64,000 nt of DNA from Pseudomonas orientalis (GTDB lineage: Bacteria > Pseudomonadota > Gammaproteobacteria > Pseudomonadales > Pseudomonadaceae). The notes beneath the pieces were generated by a model. That model did no database searches. It saw nothing but the letters and a program-made list of their open reading frames with translations, and was not told the DNA's origin. Location of the stretch: the NCBI RefSeq assembly GCF_022807995.1, contig NZ_CP094351.1, positions 5,317,501-5,381,500 on the forward strand, given 5' to 3'. How positions within the stretch are numbered: position 1 is the first letter of the stretch; the number at the start of each line of letters is the position of its first letter. Made by a program: the position numbers and the translations under genes. This document shows positions 1 to 8,749 of the stretch, piece after piece.

Positions 1-1149
1 GAAATCTTTCAGAAAGAGTGGTTGATCGCCGGCATGACCTGCGAGATCCCCACCAAGGGCAACTACCTGACCCTGCAAGTGGGCAAGAACCCGATCATCG
101 TGATCCGTGGCGCCGAAGGCGTGGTGCATGCGTTTCACAACGTGTGCCGCCACCGCGGCTCGCGCTTGTGCACCAGCGACAAGGGCAAGGTTGCCAAGCT
201 TGTTTGCCACTACCACCAGTGGACGTACGAGCTGGACGGTCGCCTATTGTTCGCCGGCACCGAGATGGGCGCCGACTTCGACATGAAGCAGTACGGCCTC
301 AAACCGGTGAACGTGAAGACCGCCGGCGGCTACATTTTCATCAGCCTGGCCGAGAACCCGCCGGCCATTGATGACTTCCTGTCGACGCTCAACCATTACA
401 TGGAACCCTACGACATGGAAAACACCAAGGTGGCGATCCAGACCACCTTGTTCGAGAAAGCCAACTGGAAGCTGGTACTGGAAAACAACCGCGAGTGCTA
501 CCACTGCAACGCGTCGCACCCGGAACTGCTGAAAACCCTGCTGGAGTGGGACGACGTCACCGACCCGCGCGCCGACCAGGCGTTCAAGGATCACGTCGCC
601 GCCTCGGCCGCCGCCTGGGATGCCGAAAAGATTCCTTACGCCCACGCCAGCTTCGGCCTGCGTAACCGCATCGTGCGCATGCCGCTGCTCAAGGGCACCG
701 TGTCGATGACCCTGGACGGCAAGCAGGGCTGCGCCAAACTCATGGGCCGCATCAAGAACCCGGACCTGGGCTCGATGCGAATCCTGCACCTGCCCCACTC
801 GTGGAACCACTGCATGGGCGACCACATCATCGTGTTTACCGTGTGGCCGATCAGCGCCCAGGAAACCATGGTCACCACCAAGTGGATCGTGCACAAGGAC
901 GCCGTGGAAGGCGTGGACTACGACGTCGAGCGCATGCGCCAGGTGTGGGACGCCACCAACGACCAGGACCGGCGCCTGGCCGAAGAGAACCAGCGTGGCA
1001 TCAACTCCACCGCTTACCAGCCGGGGCCGTACTCCAAGACCTATGAGTTCGGTGTGGTGAATTTTGTGGACTGGTACAGCGAGCGCATGCTCAACAACCT
1101 CGGCGCGGCGCCAGCGCCTTACCTCAAGGGTGTGGCCGCACACGAGTAA
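1..1149 (+). CDS. gbcA: Glycine betaine monooxygenase, oxygenase subunit GbcA (5' truncated)
   Basis: The reading frame is open from base 1, so the N-terminus lies outside the window; 382 residues are visible. It is a Rieske-type non-haem iron oxygenase: the Rieske ligands appear as CRHRG (about base 160) and CHYHQW (about 205-225), and the mononuclear-iron region contains ECYHCNASHPE (about 490-525). GbcA with its reductase GbcB removes the first methyl of glycine betaine, giving dimethylglycine and formaldehyde. The family call rests on these motifs and on the adjacent dgc/etf genes, the arrangement known in P. aeruginosa. gbcB is not in the window. A REP doublet follows the stop codon. Confidence 0.93.
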   Translation, partial: EIFQKEWLIAGMTCEIPTKGNYLTLQVGKNPIIVIRGAEGVVHAFHNVCRHRGSRLCTSDKGKVAKLVCHYHQWTYELDGRLLFAGTEMGADFDMKQYGLKPVNVKTAGGYIFISLAENPPAIDDFLSTLNHYMEPYDMENTKVAIQTTLFEKANWKLVLENNRECYHCNASHPELLKTLLEWDDVTDPRADQAFKDHVAASAAAWDAEKIPYAHASFGLRNRIVRMPLLKGTVSMTLDGKQGCAKLMGRIKNPDLGSMRILHLPHSWNHCMGDHIIVFTVWPISAQETMVTTKWIVHKDAVEGVDYDVERMRQVWDATNDQDRRLAEENQRGINSTAYQPGPYSKTYEFGVVNFVDWYSERMLNNLGAAPAPYLKGVAAHE

Positions 1150-1168
1150 CTGACACACTGTGGATCAA

Positions 1169-1260
1169 ATGTGGGAGGGGGCTTGCCCCCGATTGCAGTG
1201 GTTCAGCCAGCAACTTTATTGGCTGATGCACCGCTATCGGGGGCAAGCCCCCTCCCACAT
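1169..1260. repeat. REP doublet (inverted pair)
   Basis: Two inverted copies of GTGGGAGGGGGCTTGCCCCC separated by about 45 bp of spacer, just after gbcA. Each copy is itself a hairpin. This is the dominant REP family of the window. Confidence 0.92.
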
Positions 1261-1339
1261 TGAAATCTGAACTGTTCAAAATTTGACCAGCAATAGTGAA
1301 ACCCTCCGCAGCTGGGCGCTTCAACGATTACCCAACAAC

Positions 1340-1852
1340 TTATCCACAGAGCCACCCACAGCAATTGTGGGCAAGTGCGGCTACCGCCAAAATTAAACCA
1401 AGAAAATCCGTGACTTATTCAGAACCCTGGATCTGACAAGTGACTGATCGTTTTTTGATCAGCCCACTGAAAGCCCCGGATCACGTGCCCTGCAGCGGAA
1501 CGCGAACACCTTATCCACAGAAGCACCAACAGACTTTGGGGGCAACTTTGCCCAAGCTGTGGAAAACCACCTCAAAGCTGCATATCTCGGGGGATTCAGG
1601 GGTGTCTAGCGGGGTAAATACGACAATTGATCATATTTTGATCATATTGAGCAAAGCCTTTATCTATAAGGCCCCCAGCCGACAGCGAACATCTTATCCA
1701 CAGAAGCGCCAACAGACTTTGGGGGCAAGTCTGTACGCCCACCCTGGAAAAACCCCATTAAAAACCGCCAGTTAGACTGGTTATTTTTCGTACAGAGGGC
1801 TGCAGGGCATGATGCGCCGGGGATGCAGACAACCGCGAACAGGTTATCCACA
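1340..1852 (+). repeat. Four same-orientation perfect DnaA boxes in a repeated ~45-bp unit
   Basis: The gene-free stretch between the gbcA REP doublet and etfB holds TTATCCACA at 1340-1348, 1511-1519, 1694-1702 and 1844-1852, all on the plus strand. Each box sits in a longer conserved unit: GCGAACA before it and CAGRNGCRCCAACAG then TTGKGGGCAA after it. TTATCCACA is the classical high-affinity DnaA box. The region could be a DnaA-binding or titration locus, or a dispersed repeat family that happens to contain the box. No convincing ORF was found here. Confidence 0.7.
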
Positions 1853-1883
1853 GGCGCATCAACAGCGATTGTGGGTAAACCCT

Positions 1884-1984
1884 TGTAGGAGCGAGCTTGC
1901 TCGCGAAGAACCAGAGAGCGCCGCGTTAAAACCGGACACGCTGCGTTATCGTTAACGTTTTTTGCGAGCAAGCTCGCTCCTACA
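1884..1984. repeat. REP doublet of a second family
   Basis: Inverted pair of TGTAGGAGCGAGCTTGCTCGC with a spacer of about 55 bp, directly after the etfB stop codon (etfB is on the minus strand). The same element, including spacer words such as GAGAGCGCCGCGTTAAA, recurs at 51548-51648. Confidence 0.9.
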
Positions 1985-1989
1985 GGGGA

Positions 1990-2760
1990 TCAGCGTACGA
2001 CGCCTTCTTCTATGAGCAATTTGAGTATGGCTTGCGCGCCCTCTTCAGCACTCACGCCCTTGAGCACCTGCCCACCGCCCCCGCTGGCCTTGGCCGTCGC
2101 AGCCTTCATACGATCAGCGCCGCTCTTGGCTTTGATCACCTTGAGACGCTTGGGCCGGGGCTTGGCCGGTTGCAGCAGCGCACCTGTGAATAACTCATCC
2201 GGTTCAATCTCGACGTCGTGGGCGGCAAGCTCGCCACGTTGCGCCGGGCCGTACGCACTCTGGCGCGGCTTGGGCGCGGCGTTATCCACCGTCGCCAGAA
2301 ACGGCAGACGCACCTTCAAGCGCCGTCGCTGGCCGCGTGGCAACGCCTGCAGTACATGGGCCACGCCAGACTCGATGGACTCGACCTGCGCCAGCCCTAC
2401 AATCAGCGGCCAGCCCAACTGCTCCGCCAACAGGAACGGCAGCATGCCCGAACCCTCGCCGGTTTCCGCCTGGCTGCCAGTGAGCACCACCTGGGCGCCG
2501 GCGTCGCGCAAATAGTCACTCAGCACCGGCAACGCATCGGCACCGGCCGGCTGTTCCAGTACATGCATCTGGGCCAACCCCATGCCCAGGTAGCTGCGCA
2601 GGGTCGGCTCGCTGATGTCGCCGGCGTGCAGCACCTGCAACTTATCCCCAGCCATTTGCAGGCCAAGCTCGACGGCACGCGCATCCTGTTCGGCACGGCG
2701 CGGGCGCCCGGAAGTGGGGTGAGCGCCGATGGATACCAGGCTGATTACATTGGTTGTCAT
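1990..2760 (-). CDS. etfB: Electron transfer flavoprotein beta subunit of the dimethylglycine pathway
   Basis: 256 residues, last gene of the dgcA-dgcB-etfA-etfB run. ETF-beta with ETF-alpha forms a soluble FAD/AMP heterodimer that accepts electrons from flavin dehydrogenases, here most likely DgcA/DgcB. The N-terminal half has the ETF fold with the segment GSQAETGEGSGMLPFLLAEQ. The C-terminal third is Lys/Ala-rich and divergent from housekeeping EtfB. The start is set at 2760 because AGGGA lies 7 bases before it on the minus strand. Two further upstream ATGs, at 2766 and 2781, are in frame, and the latter would overlap etfA. Confidence 0.85.
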   Translation of the reverse strand: MTTNVISLVSIGAHPTSGRPRRAEQDARAVELGLQMAGDKLQVLHAGDISEPTLRSYLGMGLAQMHVLEQPAGADALPVLSDYLRDAGAQVVLTGSQAETGEGSGMLPFLLAEQLGWPLIVGLAQVESIESGVAHVLQALPRGQRRRLKVRLPFLATVDNAAPKPRQSAYGPAQRGELAAHDVEIEPDELFTGALLQPAKPRPKRLKVIKAKSGADRMKAATAKASGGGGQVLKGVSAEEGAQAILKLLIEEGVVR

Positions 2761-2770
2761 GGTCATGTCC

Positions 2771-3991
2771 CTAGGCTGCATCGCGCTTGGCGCCGTTGCG
2801 GTAGGCCTCGACCGCAGCGATCAAGGCGTGCAGAATCGCGGCGCTTTCGCCGATCACCGACAGGTCGGCACGCTTGATCATGTCGCAGCCGGGGTCGAGG
2901 TTGATCGCCACCACCTTGTCGCAGGCACCGATGCCCTGCAGGTGCTGGATCGCCCCGGAAATACCCACGGCCACGTACACCCGCGCCGTGACCCAGGTGC
3001 CGCTGGCGCCGACCTGGCGATCACGTGCCATGAAGCCATCGTCCACCGCGACCCGTGAAGCGCCTTCGGTGGCGCCCAGGGCGGCGGCGGTCTGGTGGAA
3101 CAGCGCCCAATCCTTCACGCCGTTACCGCCGGAGAAAATGAATTCGGCTTCGGCCATCGGAATCGCCGCCGGGTCCACTGCCACCGCGCCGAGGTCTTCG
3201 ATACGCGGCAGGCTGCGTGCCAGGGTTGTGGATAACTCCACCGGCAAGGCTTCATGCCGTGTTTCGCTGACCGGATCGGCGCATTCGACGGCGGCGAGGA
3301 TCAGGCGTGGCAGCGGTCGCGCCAGGTCTTCCTGGCCGGCGCCGGCACGGCCGATGCATTCGTCACCCTTGATTTGCCAGACCCGCGTGGCCGGGCGTTC
3401 CTTGAGGCTGGCGGCAAAGCGCCGGCCCAGTTCGCCGCCGCCACTGCGGCTGTCCGGCAGCAACCAGTGACGCGGGCTGAACTGGTTATCCACAGCGCGC
3501 AAACCTTGCACACGTTGCTCAGGTGAATAACCGTCGAATTCGCGGCCTTCCAGCACCAGCAGGCGATCCACGCCGGCGGTGGCAAAGGCCGTTTCCTTGT
3601 GGTCACCAAACACCACGGCCAGCACCGCGCCGTCGCTGCCGGCGAGTTGCCGGGCCAGGCCGAGCAGATCGCGGTCGTGGCTGCTCAAGCGACCGCCAAC
3701 CATGTCGGGTACCACATTGATGTAGAACGCCGGGGCCGGGACCTGATGCAGCGGCAGTTGCACCTCCACAGCCGCCGTGCGTTTGGCGGCGCCGCCCTGC
3801 TGGGCGCCGCTGCGGTCGATGCGCTTGATGCCATTGGGGCCGATAAACCCCATGCCATGCACGTTCTTGCGGATGACGCCGTTAGGCCCCATCCAACTGT
3901 GTTGCACCGGCTGCATCGCCGCGTGCAGCGGGTGAAGGCGGTTGCGGGCGATCCATTCGGCCCGTGGGTCGCGGCGGATAATGTCGCTCAT
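2771..3991 (-). CDS. etfA: Electron transfer flavoprotein alpha subunit, N-terminally extended
   Basis: 406 residues against roughly 310 for ordinary ETF-alpha. The C-terminal FAD domain is clear, with VYVAVGISGAIQHLQG and VVAINLDPGCDMI. The extra N-terminal ~90 residues contain two GPNG boxes (MGPNGVIRKN and IGPNGIKRID) not found in the core family. It overlaps the dgcB stop codon by 4 bases, so translation is probably coupled. The role inferred from context is to pair with EtfB and carry electrons from dimethylglycine/sarcosine oxidation to the quinone pool. Two perfect DnaA-box nonamers lie inside the gene (3227-3235 and 3486-3494). Confidence 0.9.
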   Translation of the reverse strand: MSDIIRRDPRAEWIARNRLHPLHAAMQPVQHSWMGPNGVIRKNVHGMGFIGPNGIKRIDRSGAQQGGAAKRTAAVEVQLPLHQVPAPAFYINVVPDMVGGRLSSHDRDLLGLARQLAGSDGAVLAVVFGDHKETAFATAGVDRLLVLEGREFDGYSPEQRVQGLRAVDNQFSPRHWLLPDSRSGGGELGRRFAASLKERPATRVWQIKGDECIGRAGAGQEDLARPLPRLILAAVECADPVSETRHEALPVELSTTLARSLPRIEDLGAVAVDPAAIPMAEAEFIFSGGNGVKDWALFHQTAAALGATEGASRVAVDDGFMARDRQVGASGTWVTARVYVAVGISGAIQHLQGIGACDKVVAINLDPGCDMIKRADLSVIGESAAILHALIAAVEAYRNGAKRDAA

Positions 3992-5934
3992 ATATGCACC
4001 TGCGCAGGTTCACGTTTGGTCGGGGCTTTGGCTGGCGCGGCGTCTTCCAGCAACGCGTCGGCCACCAGCTCGGCAATGTCCTTGATCAAGGGTCGCGGCT
4101 CGACCACGCCTTCTAGCATCGCGGTGCACTGCGGGCAGCCCACGGCCACCAGCTCGGCGCCGGTTTCGCGGATGTCTTCCATGCGCATGTCCGGGATCCG
4201 TTGCTTGCCGGGAATGTCAGTGATGGGTGCACCACCGCCGCCGCCGCAGCAGCGTGAGCGGAAGCCCGAGCGCTGCATCTCCTTGACCTCGATGCCCAAC
4301 GCGCGCAGCACTTGGCGCGGCGCCTCGTATTCGCCGTTGTAGCGGCCCAGGTAGCAAGGGTCGTGATAAGTCACGCTGCTGCCTTTGTGCTGGCCCAGGT
4401 TCAGCGCGCCGTCGCCGATCAGCTCGGCCATGAAGGTGCTGTGGTGCTGCACGGAGTAATTGCCGTTGAAGGCGCCGTACTCGTTTTTTAACACATGGAA
4501 ACTGTGCGGGTCGCAGGTGACGATGCGTTTGAAGCTGTACCTGGCCAGGGTCTGGATATTGCGCGAGGCGAGCAGTTGGAAAGTCGCTTCATCACCCAGG
4601 CGTCGGGCCACGTCGCCGCTGTCGCGCTCTTCAAGACCGAGTACGGCGAAGTCCACACCTGCCGCTTTGAGCACCTTGACGAACGCGCGCAGGGTGCGCT
4701 GGTTACGCATGTCGAAAGCACCGTCACCGACCCAGAACAGCACGTCGCAGCTGCCCTTGTCGCTGAGCAGCGGCAGGTTCAAATCCGCCGCCCAGTTCAG
4801 GCGGCCGCCCGGAGCGAAGCCGCCGGGGTTGTCGGTGGCGATCAGGTTTTCCAGGACTTCGGCGCCCTTGTTCGGCGTGGAGCCCTTCTCCAGGGTGAGA
4901 TGGCGACGCATGTCGACGATGGCGTCAACGTGCTCGATCATCATCGGGCACTCTTCGACGCAGGCGCGGCAGGTGGTGCACGACCACAGTGTCTCGGCGT
5001 CCACCAGGCCGTTGACGATCGGCTGGTGCGGGTTGCCGCCGTGTTCGCCCACCGGCTTGCCTGGATACGGGCTGCCGGCGAACCTGGCATCGGTGCCACC
5101 GGCGAGGCCGACCACCATGTCCTGGATGAGTTTTTTCGGGTTCAACGGCTGGCCGGCCGCGAACGCCGGGCACGCGGCTTCGCACTTGCCGCACTGCACA
5201 CACGCGTCGAAGCCGAGCAGTTGGTTCCAGGTGAAATCCTTGGGTTTTTCCACACCCAGTGGCGCGGTCTTGTCACTCAGATCCAGCGGTTTCAAACCCG
5301 TGGAACGGCCGCCACCGAAGCGCTCGGCGCGGCGGTGCCAGGCCAGGTGCAGGGCGCCGGCGAACGCATGTTTCATCGGGCCGCCCCAGGTCATGCCGAA
5401 GAACATTTCGGACACGCCCCACAGCACGCCCACGCTCAGCAATGCAGCAAGCAGCCAGCCGCCAAAGTCGGCGGGCAGAATTCCGGCGACCGGCAGGGTC
5501 ACCAGGAAGAAACTCACCGAAAACGCCATCAGGCTTTTCGGCAGGCGCATCCATGGGCCTTTCGATAGGCGTGCGGGCGGATTGCGGCGGCGCAGGTACA
5601 TAAAGATCGCGCCCACAAACATCAGCACCGAAGCCAACAGCAAGGCATAGCCGAGGATGCGATTCTGCAGGCCGAAGCCGTGCACCAGTATCGCCAGCAG
5701 TGCCGACAGCACAAAACCCAGCGCCGTGGCGACGTGGGTGTTGGCGATGTACTTGTCGCGGGCGACCACGTGGTGCAGATCGACCATGTAGCGCTTGGGC
5801 ATGGCCAGCAGGCCGCCGAGCAGGTCGACTTTGGAGGCACGGCCACGGCGCCACATGTTCGCCCGGCGCAGGGCGCCGAGGACGGCGAGGCCCAAAGCGG
5901 CAAACAAAAGAATAGGCAGCAAGGTGTTCAACAT
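3988..5934 (-). CDS. dgcB: Dimethylglycine demethylation protein DgcB (membrane iron-sulfur protein)
   Basis: 648 residues. The N-terminal third is hydrophobic with several membrane segments (MLNTLLPILLFAALGLAVLG and others). It is followed by two ferredoxin-type 4Fe-4S clusters (CVQCGKCEAACP and CTTCRACVEECP) and a C-terminal CCG-type half with CCGGGGGAP and a CPQC near the end, as in GlcF/HdrD-like reductases. DgcB is needed with DgcA for dimethylglycine demethylation, and probably passes electrons to the ETF pair or the membrane. The start at 5934 has GGGAG 7 bases upstream; an in-frame ATG at 5955 has no such site. The gene overlaps etfA by 4 bases. A REP doublet separates it from dgcA. 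Confidence 0.9.
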   Translation of the reverse strand: MLNTLLPILLFAALGLAVLGALRRANMWRRGRASKVDLLGGLLAMPKRYMVDLHHVVARDKYIANTHVATALGFVLSALLAILVHGFGLQNRILGYALLLASVLMFVGAIFMYLRRRNPPARLSKGPWMRLPKSLMAFSVSFFLVTLPVAGILPADFGGWLLAALLSVGVLWGVSEMFFGMTWGGPMKHAFAGALHLAWHRRAERFGGGRSTGLKPLDLSDKTAPLGVEKPKDFTWNQLLGFDACVQCGKCEAACPAFAAGQPLNPKKLIQDMVVGLAGGTDARFAGSPYPGKPVGEHGGNPHQPIVNGLVDAETLWSCTTCRACVEECPMMIEHVDAIVDMRRHLTLEKGSTPNKGAEVLENLIATDNPGGFAPGGRLNWAADLNLPLLSDKGSCDVLFWVGDGAFDMRNQRTLRAFVKVLKAAGVDFAVLGLEERDSGDVARRLGDEATFQLLASRNIQTLARYSFKRIVTCDPHSFHVLKNEYGAFNGNYSVQHHSTFMAELIGDGALNLGQHKGSSVTYHDPCYLGRYNGEYEAPRQVLRALGIEVKEMQRSGFRSRCCGGGGGAPITDIPGKQRIPDMRMEDIRETGAELVAVGCPQCTAMLEGVVEPRPLIKDIAELVADALLEDAAPAKAPTKREPAQVHI

Positions 5935-5982
5935 GGTGAAGCTCCCAAAGACCACACAGGCCTACTGTGAAACTGGCCTTGA

Positions 5983-6072
5983 ATGTGGGAGGGGGCTTGC
6001 CCCGATGGCGGAGTGTCAGTTGATACAGCTGTAGCTGACCCACCGCTATCGGGGGCAAGCCCCCTCCCACAT
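5983..6072. repeat. REP doublet
   Basis: Inverted pair of the GTGGGAGGGGGCTTGCCCC family between dgcA and dgcB, inside what looks like one operon. It would place two strong hairpins in the transcript, which could stabilise the upstream dgcA message. Confidence 0.9.
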
Positions 6073-6090
6073 TTGACCGCGTTCACCTCA

Positions 6091-8151
6091 TCAAAAGTCT
6101 TTGCACAGGCGCAAGGCGTCGTAGATGGCGGCGTGGGTGTTGCGCTGGGCCACACAGTCGCCGATGCGGAACAGCAAGTACCCTTCACCCGCTTCGCTCA
6201 GGCACGGCTGCGGCTTGATCGCAAACAAGGCTTCAACGTCGATCTGGCCCTTGTTGCGCGAGCCTTCCTTGAGCCCGTAGTAAATGGCTTCGTCCGGGCG
6301 TACGCCGTTCTCCACCACCACCTGGTCCACCACCCGCTCCTCTTTGGCCCCGGTGTATTCGTTTTCCAGCACCGCTACCAGCTTGTCGCCCTCGCGATAG
6401 ACCTTTTCCAGCATCATGTCGCCGGTCATGATCACTTCCTTGGGGTACATGCTGCGGTAGTAAGTCGGGAACGACGTACCGCCGATGGCCACGCCCGGCT
6501 TGATATCGTCGGTGACGATTTCCACCTGGCAGCCTTTGTCGGCCAGGAAATCCGCCACCGACATGCCGGTGAATTCGCAGATGGTGTCGTACACCAGTAC
6601 GTTCTTGCCTGGCGCAACCTTGCCGTCGAGCACATCCCAACTGCTCACCACCAGGCCTTCGGCAGCGCCCCAGTGTTCGTTCTGCTCGATGAACGGGTGG
6701 CCGCCCACCGCCAGCACCACCACGTCCGGGCGCAGGTCGAGGATGGTCTCGGCGTCGGCCGCCACGCCCAGGCGCAGGTCGACTTTCAAGCGCGCCAGTT
6801 CCAACTGGAACCAGCGCGTGATACCGGCGATCTGGTCGCGCTGCGGGGCTTTGGAGGCCGTGGTGATCTGCCCGCCGATAAACTCTTTCTTCTCGAACAG
6901 GGTCACGTCATGACCGCGTTCGGCAGCGACGCGCGCCGCTTCCATTCCGGCCGGGCCGGCACCGACCACCACGACTTTGCGCTTGGGCCCGGTGGACTTC
7001 TCGATAATGTGCGGCACGCCCATGTATTCGCGGGACGTCGCAGCGTTCTGGATGCACAGCACATCCAGGCCCTGGTACTGGCGGTCGATGCAGTAGTTGG
7101 CGCCGACACATTGCTTGATCTGGTCGATCTGGCCCATTTTGATCTTGGCGATCAGGTGCGGGTCGGCGATGTGCGCACGGGTCATGCCGACCATGTCCAC
7201 ATAGCCGCCTTCCAGAATGCGCGTGGCCTGGTTCGGGTCCTTGATGTTCTGCGCGTGCAGCACCGGGACCTTGACCACTTCCTTGATGCCGGCCGCCAGG
7301 TGCAGGAACGGCTCCGGCGGGTAACTCATGTTCGGGATCACGTTGGCCAGGGTGTTGTGGGTGTCGCAACCCGAGCCCACCACGCCGATGAAGTCGAGCA
7401 TGCCGGTGTCGTCGTAATACTTGGCGATCTGCTTCATGTCCTCGTGGGACAAGCCGTCCGGGTGGAACTCGTCACCGCACAGGCGCATGCCCACGCAGAA
7501 GTCGTCACCCACTTCGGCGCGCACGGCCTTGAGCACTTCCAGGCCAAATTTCATGCGGCCCTCGAAGCTGCCGCCCCATTCGTCGGTACGCTTGTTGACG
7601 CGCGGGCTCCAGAACTGGTCGATCATGTGCTGGTGCACGGCGGACAGTTCCACGCCGTCCAGGCCACCGGCCTTGGCGCGCTTGGCGGCGCTGGCGTAGT
7701 TGCCGATCACGCGCCAGATTTCTTCCGGCTCGATGGTCTTGCAAGTGGCACGGTGCACCGGCTCACGCACGCCGGACGGCGACATCAGGGTCGGCCAGTT
7801 GAAGCCGTCCCAACGCGAACGACGGCCCATGTGGGTAATCTGGATCATGATCTTGGCGCCATGCTTGTGCATGGCGTCGGCCAGGTTCTGGAAATGCGGG
7901 ATGATGCGGTCGGTGGACAGGTTCACCGAACTCCACCATTCCTGGGGGCTGTCGATGGCCACTACCGAAGAACCGCCGCAGATCGCCAGGCCGATACCGC
8001 CCTTGGCTTTCTCTTCGTAGTACTTCACATAGCGGTCGGTGGTCATGCCGCCGTCGGTGGCATACACCTCGGCGTGGGCAGTACTGAGCACGCGGTTGCG
8101 AATGGTCAGTTTGCCGATCTGAATCGGCTGGAACATTGCTTCGAAAGCCAT
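6091..8151 (-). CDS. dgcA: Dimethylglycine demethylase subunit DgcA
   Basis: 686 residues of the trimethylamine-dehydrogenase/2,4-dienoyl-CoA-reductase family. The N-terminal half is an Old-Yellow-Enzyme FMN barrel (LFxPIQIGKLTIRNRVLSTAH start, GLDGVELSAVHQHMIDQFWS). A linker Cys group follows (CVGANYCIDRQYQGLDVLC, the position of the 4Fe-4S cluster in the family). The C-terminal dinucleotide-binding half has VVVGAGPAGMEAA. DgcA removes a methyl group from dimethylglycine to give sarcosine. It lies between the DUF5943 gene and dgcB in the same orientation. Confidence 0.93.
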   Translation of the reverse strand: MAFEAMFQPIQIGKLTIRNRVLSTAHAEVYATDGGMTTDRYVKYYEEKAKGGIGLAICGGSSVVAIDSPQEWWSSVNLSTDRIIPHFQNLADAMHKHGAKIMIQITHMGRRSRWDGFNWPTLMSPSGVREPVHRATCKTIEPEEIWRVIGNYASAAKRAKAGGLDGVELSAVHQHMIDQFWSPRVNKRTDEWGGSFEGRMKFGLEVLKAVRAEVGDDFCVGMRLCGDEFHPDGLSHEDMKQIAKYYDDTGMLDFIGVVGSGCDTHNTLANVIPNMSYPPEPFLHLAAGIKEVVKVPVLHAQNIKDPNQATRILEGGYVDMVGMTRAHIADPHLIAKIKMGQIDQIKQCVGANYCIDRQYQGLDVLCIQNAATSREYMGVPHIIEKSTGPKRKVVVVGAGPAGMEAARVAAERGHDVTLFEKKEFIGGQITTASKAPQRDQIAGITRWFQLELARLKVDLRLGVAADAETILDLRPDVVVLAVGGHPFIEQNEHWGAAEGLVVSSWDVLDGKVAPGKNVLVYDTICEFTGMSVADFLADKGCQVEIVTDDIKPGVAIGGTSFPTYYRSMYPKEVIMTGDMMLEKVYREGDKLVAVLENEYTGAKEERVVDQVVVENGVRPDEAIYYGLKEGSRNKGQIDVEALFAIKPQPCLSEAGEGYLLFRIGDCVAQRNTHAAIYDALRLCKDF

Positions 8152-8166
8152 GGCACGGTCCTCGGC

Positions 8167-8697
8167 TTACAACGGCTTGACGGTGAACAAACCATCATCG
8201 TGGCCCTCTTCGGAGCCTCCGTAGACTTGTTCGGCGACGGTGCGGATCTTGCTGCCACGGGCCTCGAGAATCTGGTCCATGGCGCCGGCAAACCAGCCGG
8301 TGAACATGTAGTCCACTTTGCGCCCGACCTTGCCGTACACGTAGACGAACGCCGAGTGCTCAAGCTTGACGCTGGCGGTGCCTTTATCCAGGTCGATGTC
8401 CTGGATCTTGAACAGGCCCCAGCCGCGTTGCGACAGGCGCTTCATGTAATGCTCAAACACCGCGACGCCTTCCAGGCCGTGGCATTCGGCTTCTTTTTCA
8501 CACCAGTGCCAGGCGGACTTGTAGCCGGCCTTGTAGAGGATCTCGGCGTAGGCGTCGGCGCCCAGCACTTCTTCGATGCCCATGTGGTTGTTGACGAAGA
8601 AATGGCGCGGCACGTACAGCATGGGCAGGGCGTCGGAGGTCCAGACACCGGTTTCGCTGTCGACTTCGATAGGCAATTGCGGGGCGATCTTGGCCAT
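8167..8697 (-). CDS. DUF5943 domain protein of the glycine betaine cluster
   Basis: 176 residues, no signal peptide or membrane segment. It corresponds by position and sequence to the conserved hypothetical gene between the dipeptidase and dgcA in P. aeruginosa (PA5397-like). It has a V4R-like look, with the conserved stretch ILYKAGYKSAWHWCEKE and a C-terminal YMFTGWFAGAMDQIL. It sits 15 bp before dgcA and is presumably co-transcribed. Its biochemical role is unknown; a small accessory or ligand-binding protein of the demethylation pathway is an inference from context only. Confidence 0.8.
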   Translation of the reverse strand: MAKIAPQLPIEVDSETGVWTSDALPMLYVPRHFFVNNHMGIEEVLGADAYAEILYKAGYKSAWHWCEKEAECHGLEGVAVFEHYMKRLSQRGWGLFKIQDIDLDKGTASVKLEHSAFVYVYGKVGRKVDYMFTGWFAGAMDQILEARGSKIRTVAEQVYGGSEEGHDDGLFTVKPL

Positions 8698-8749
8698 GGA
8701 AACTTAACTCCAGAAAAATTCGTGGTGGTGTTGCCGATAGGTGTCTGGC

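Noticed and set aside
1440-1775. 111-codon open frame in the DnaA-box stretch
   Set aside because: It is built from the repeated unit (YPQKxQQTLGA occurs twice because the DNA repeat does), has no ribosome binding site and non-coding-like composition.
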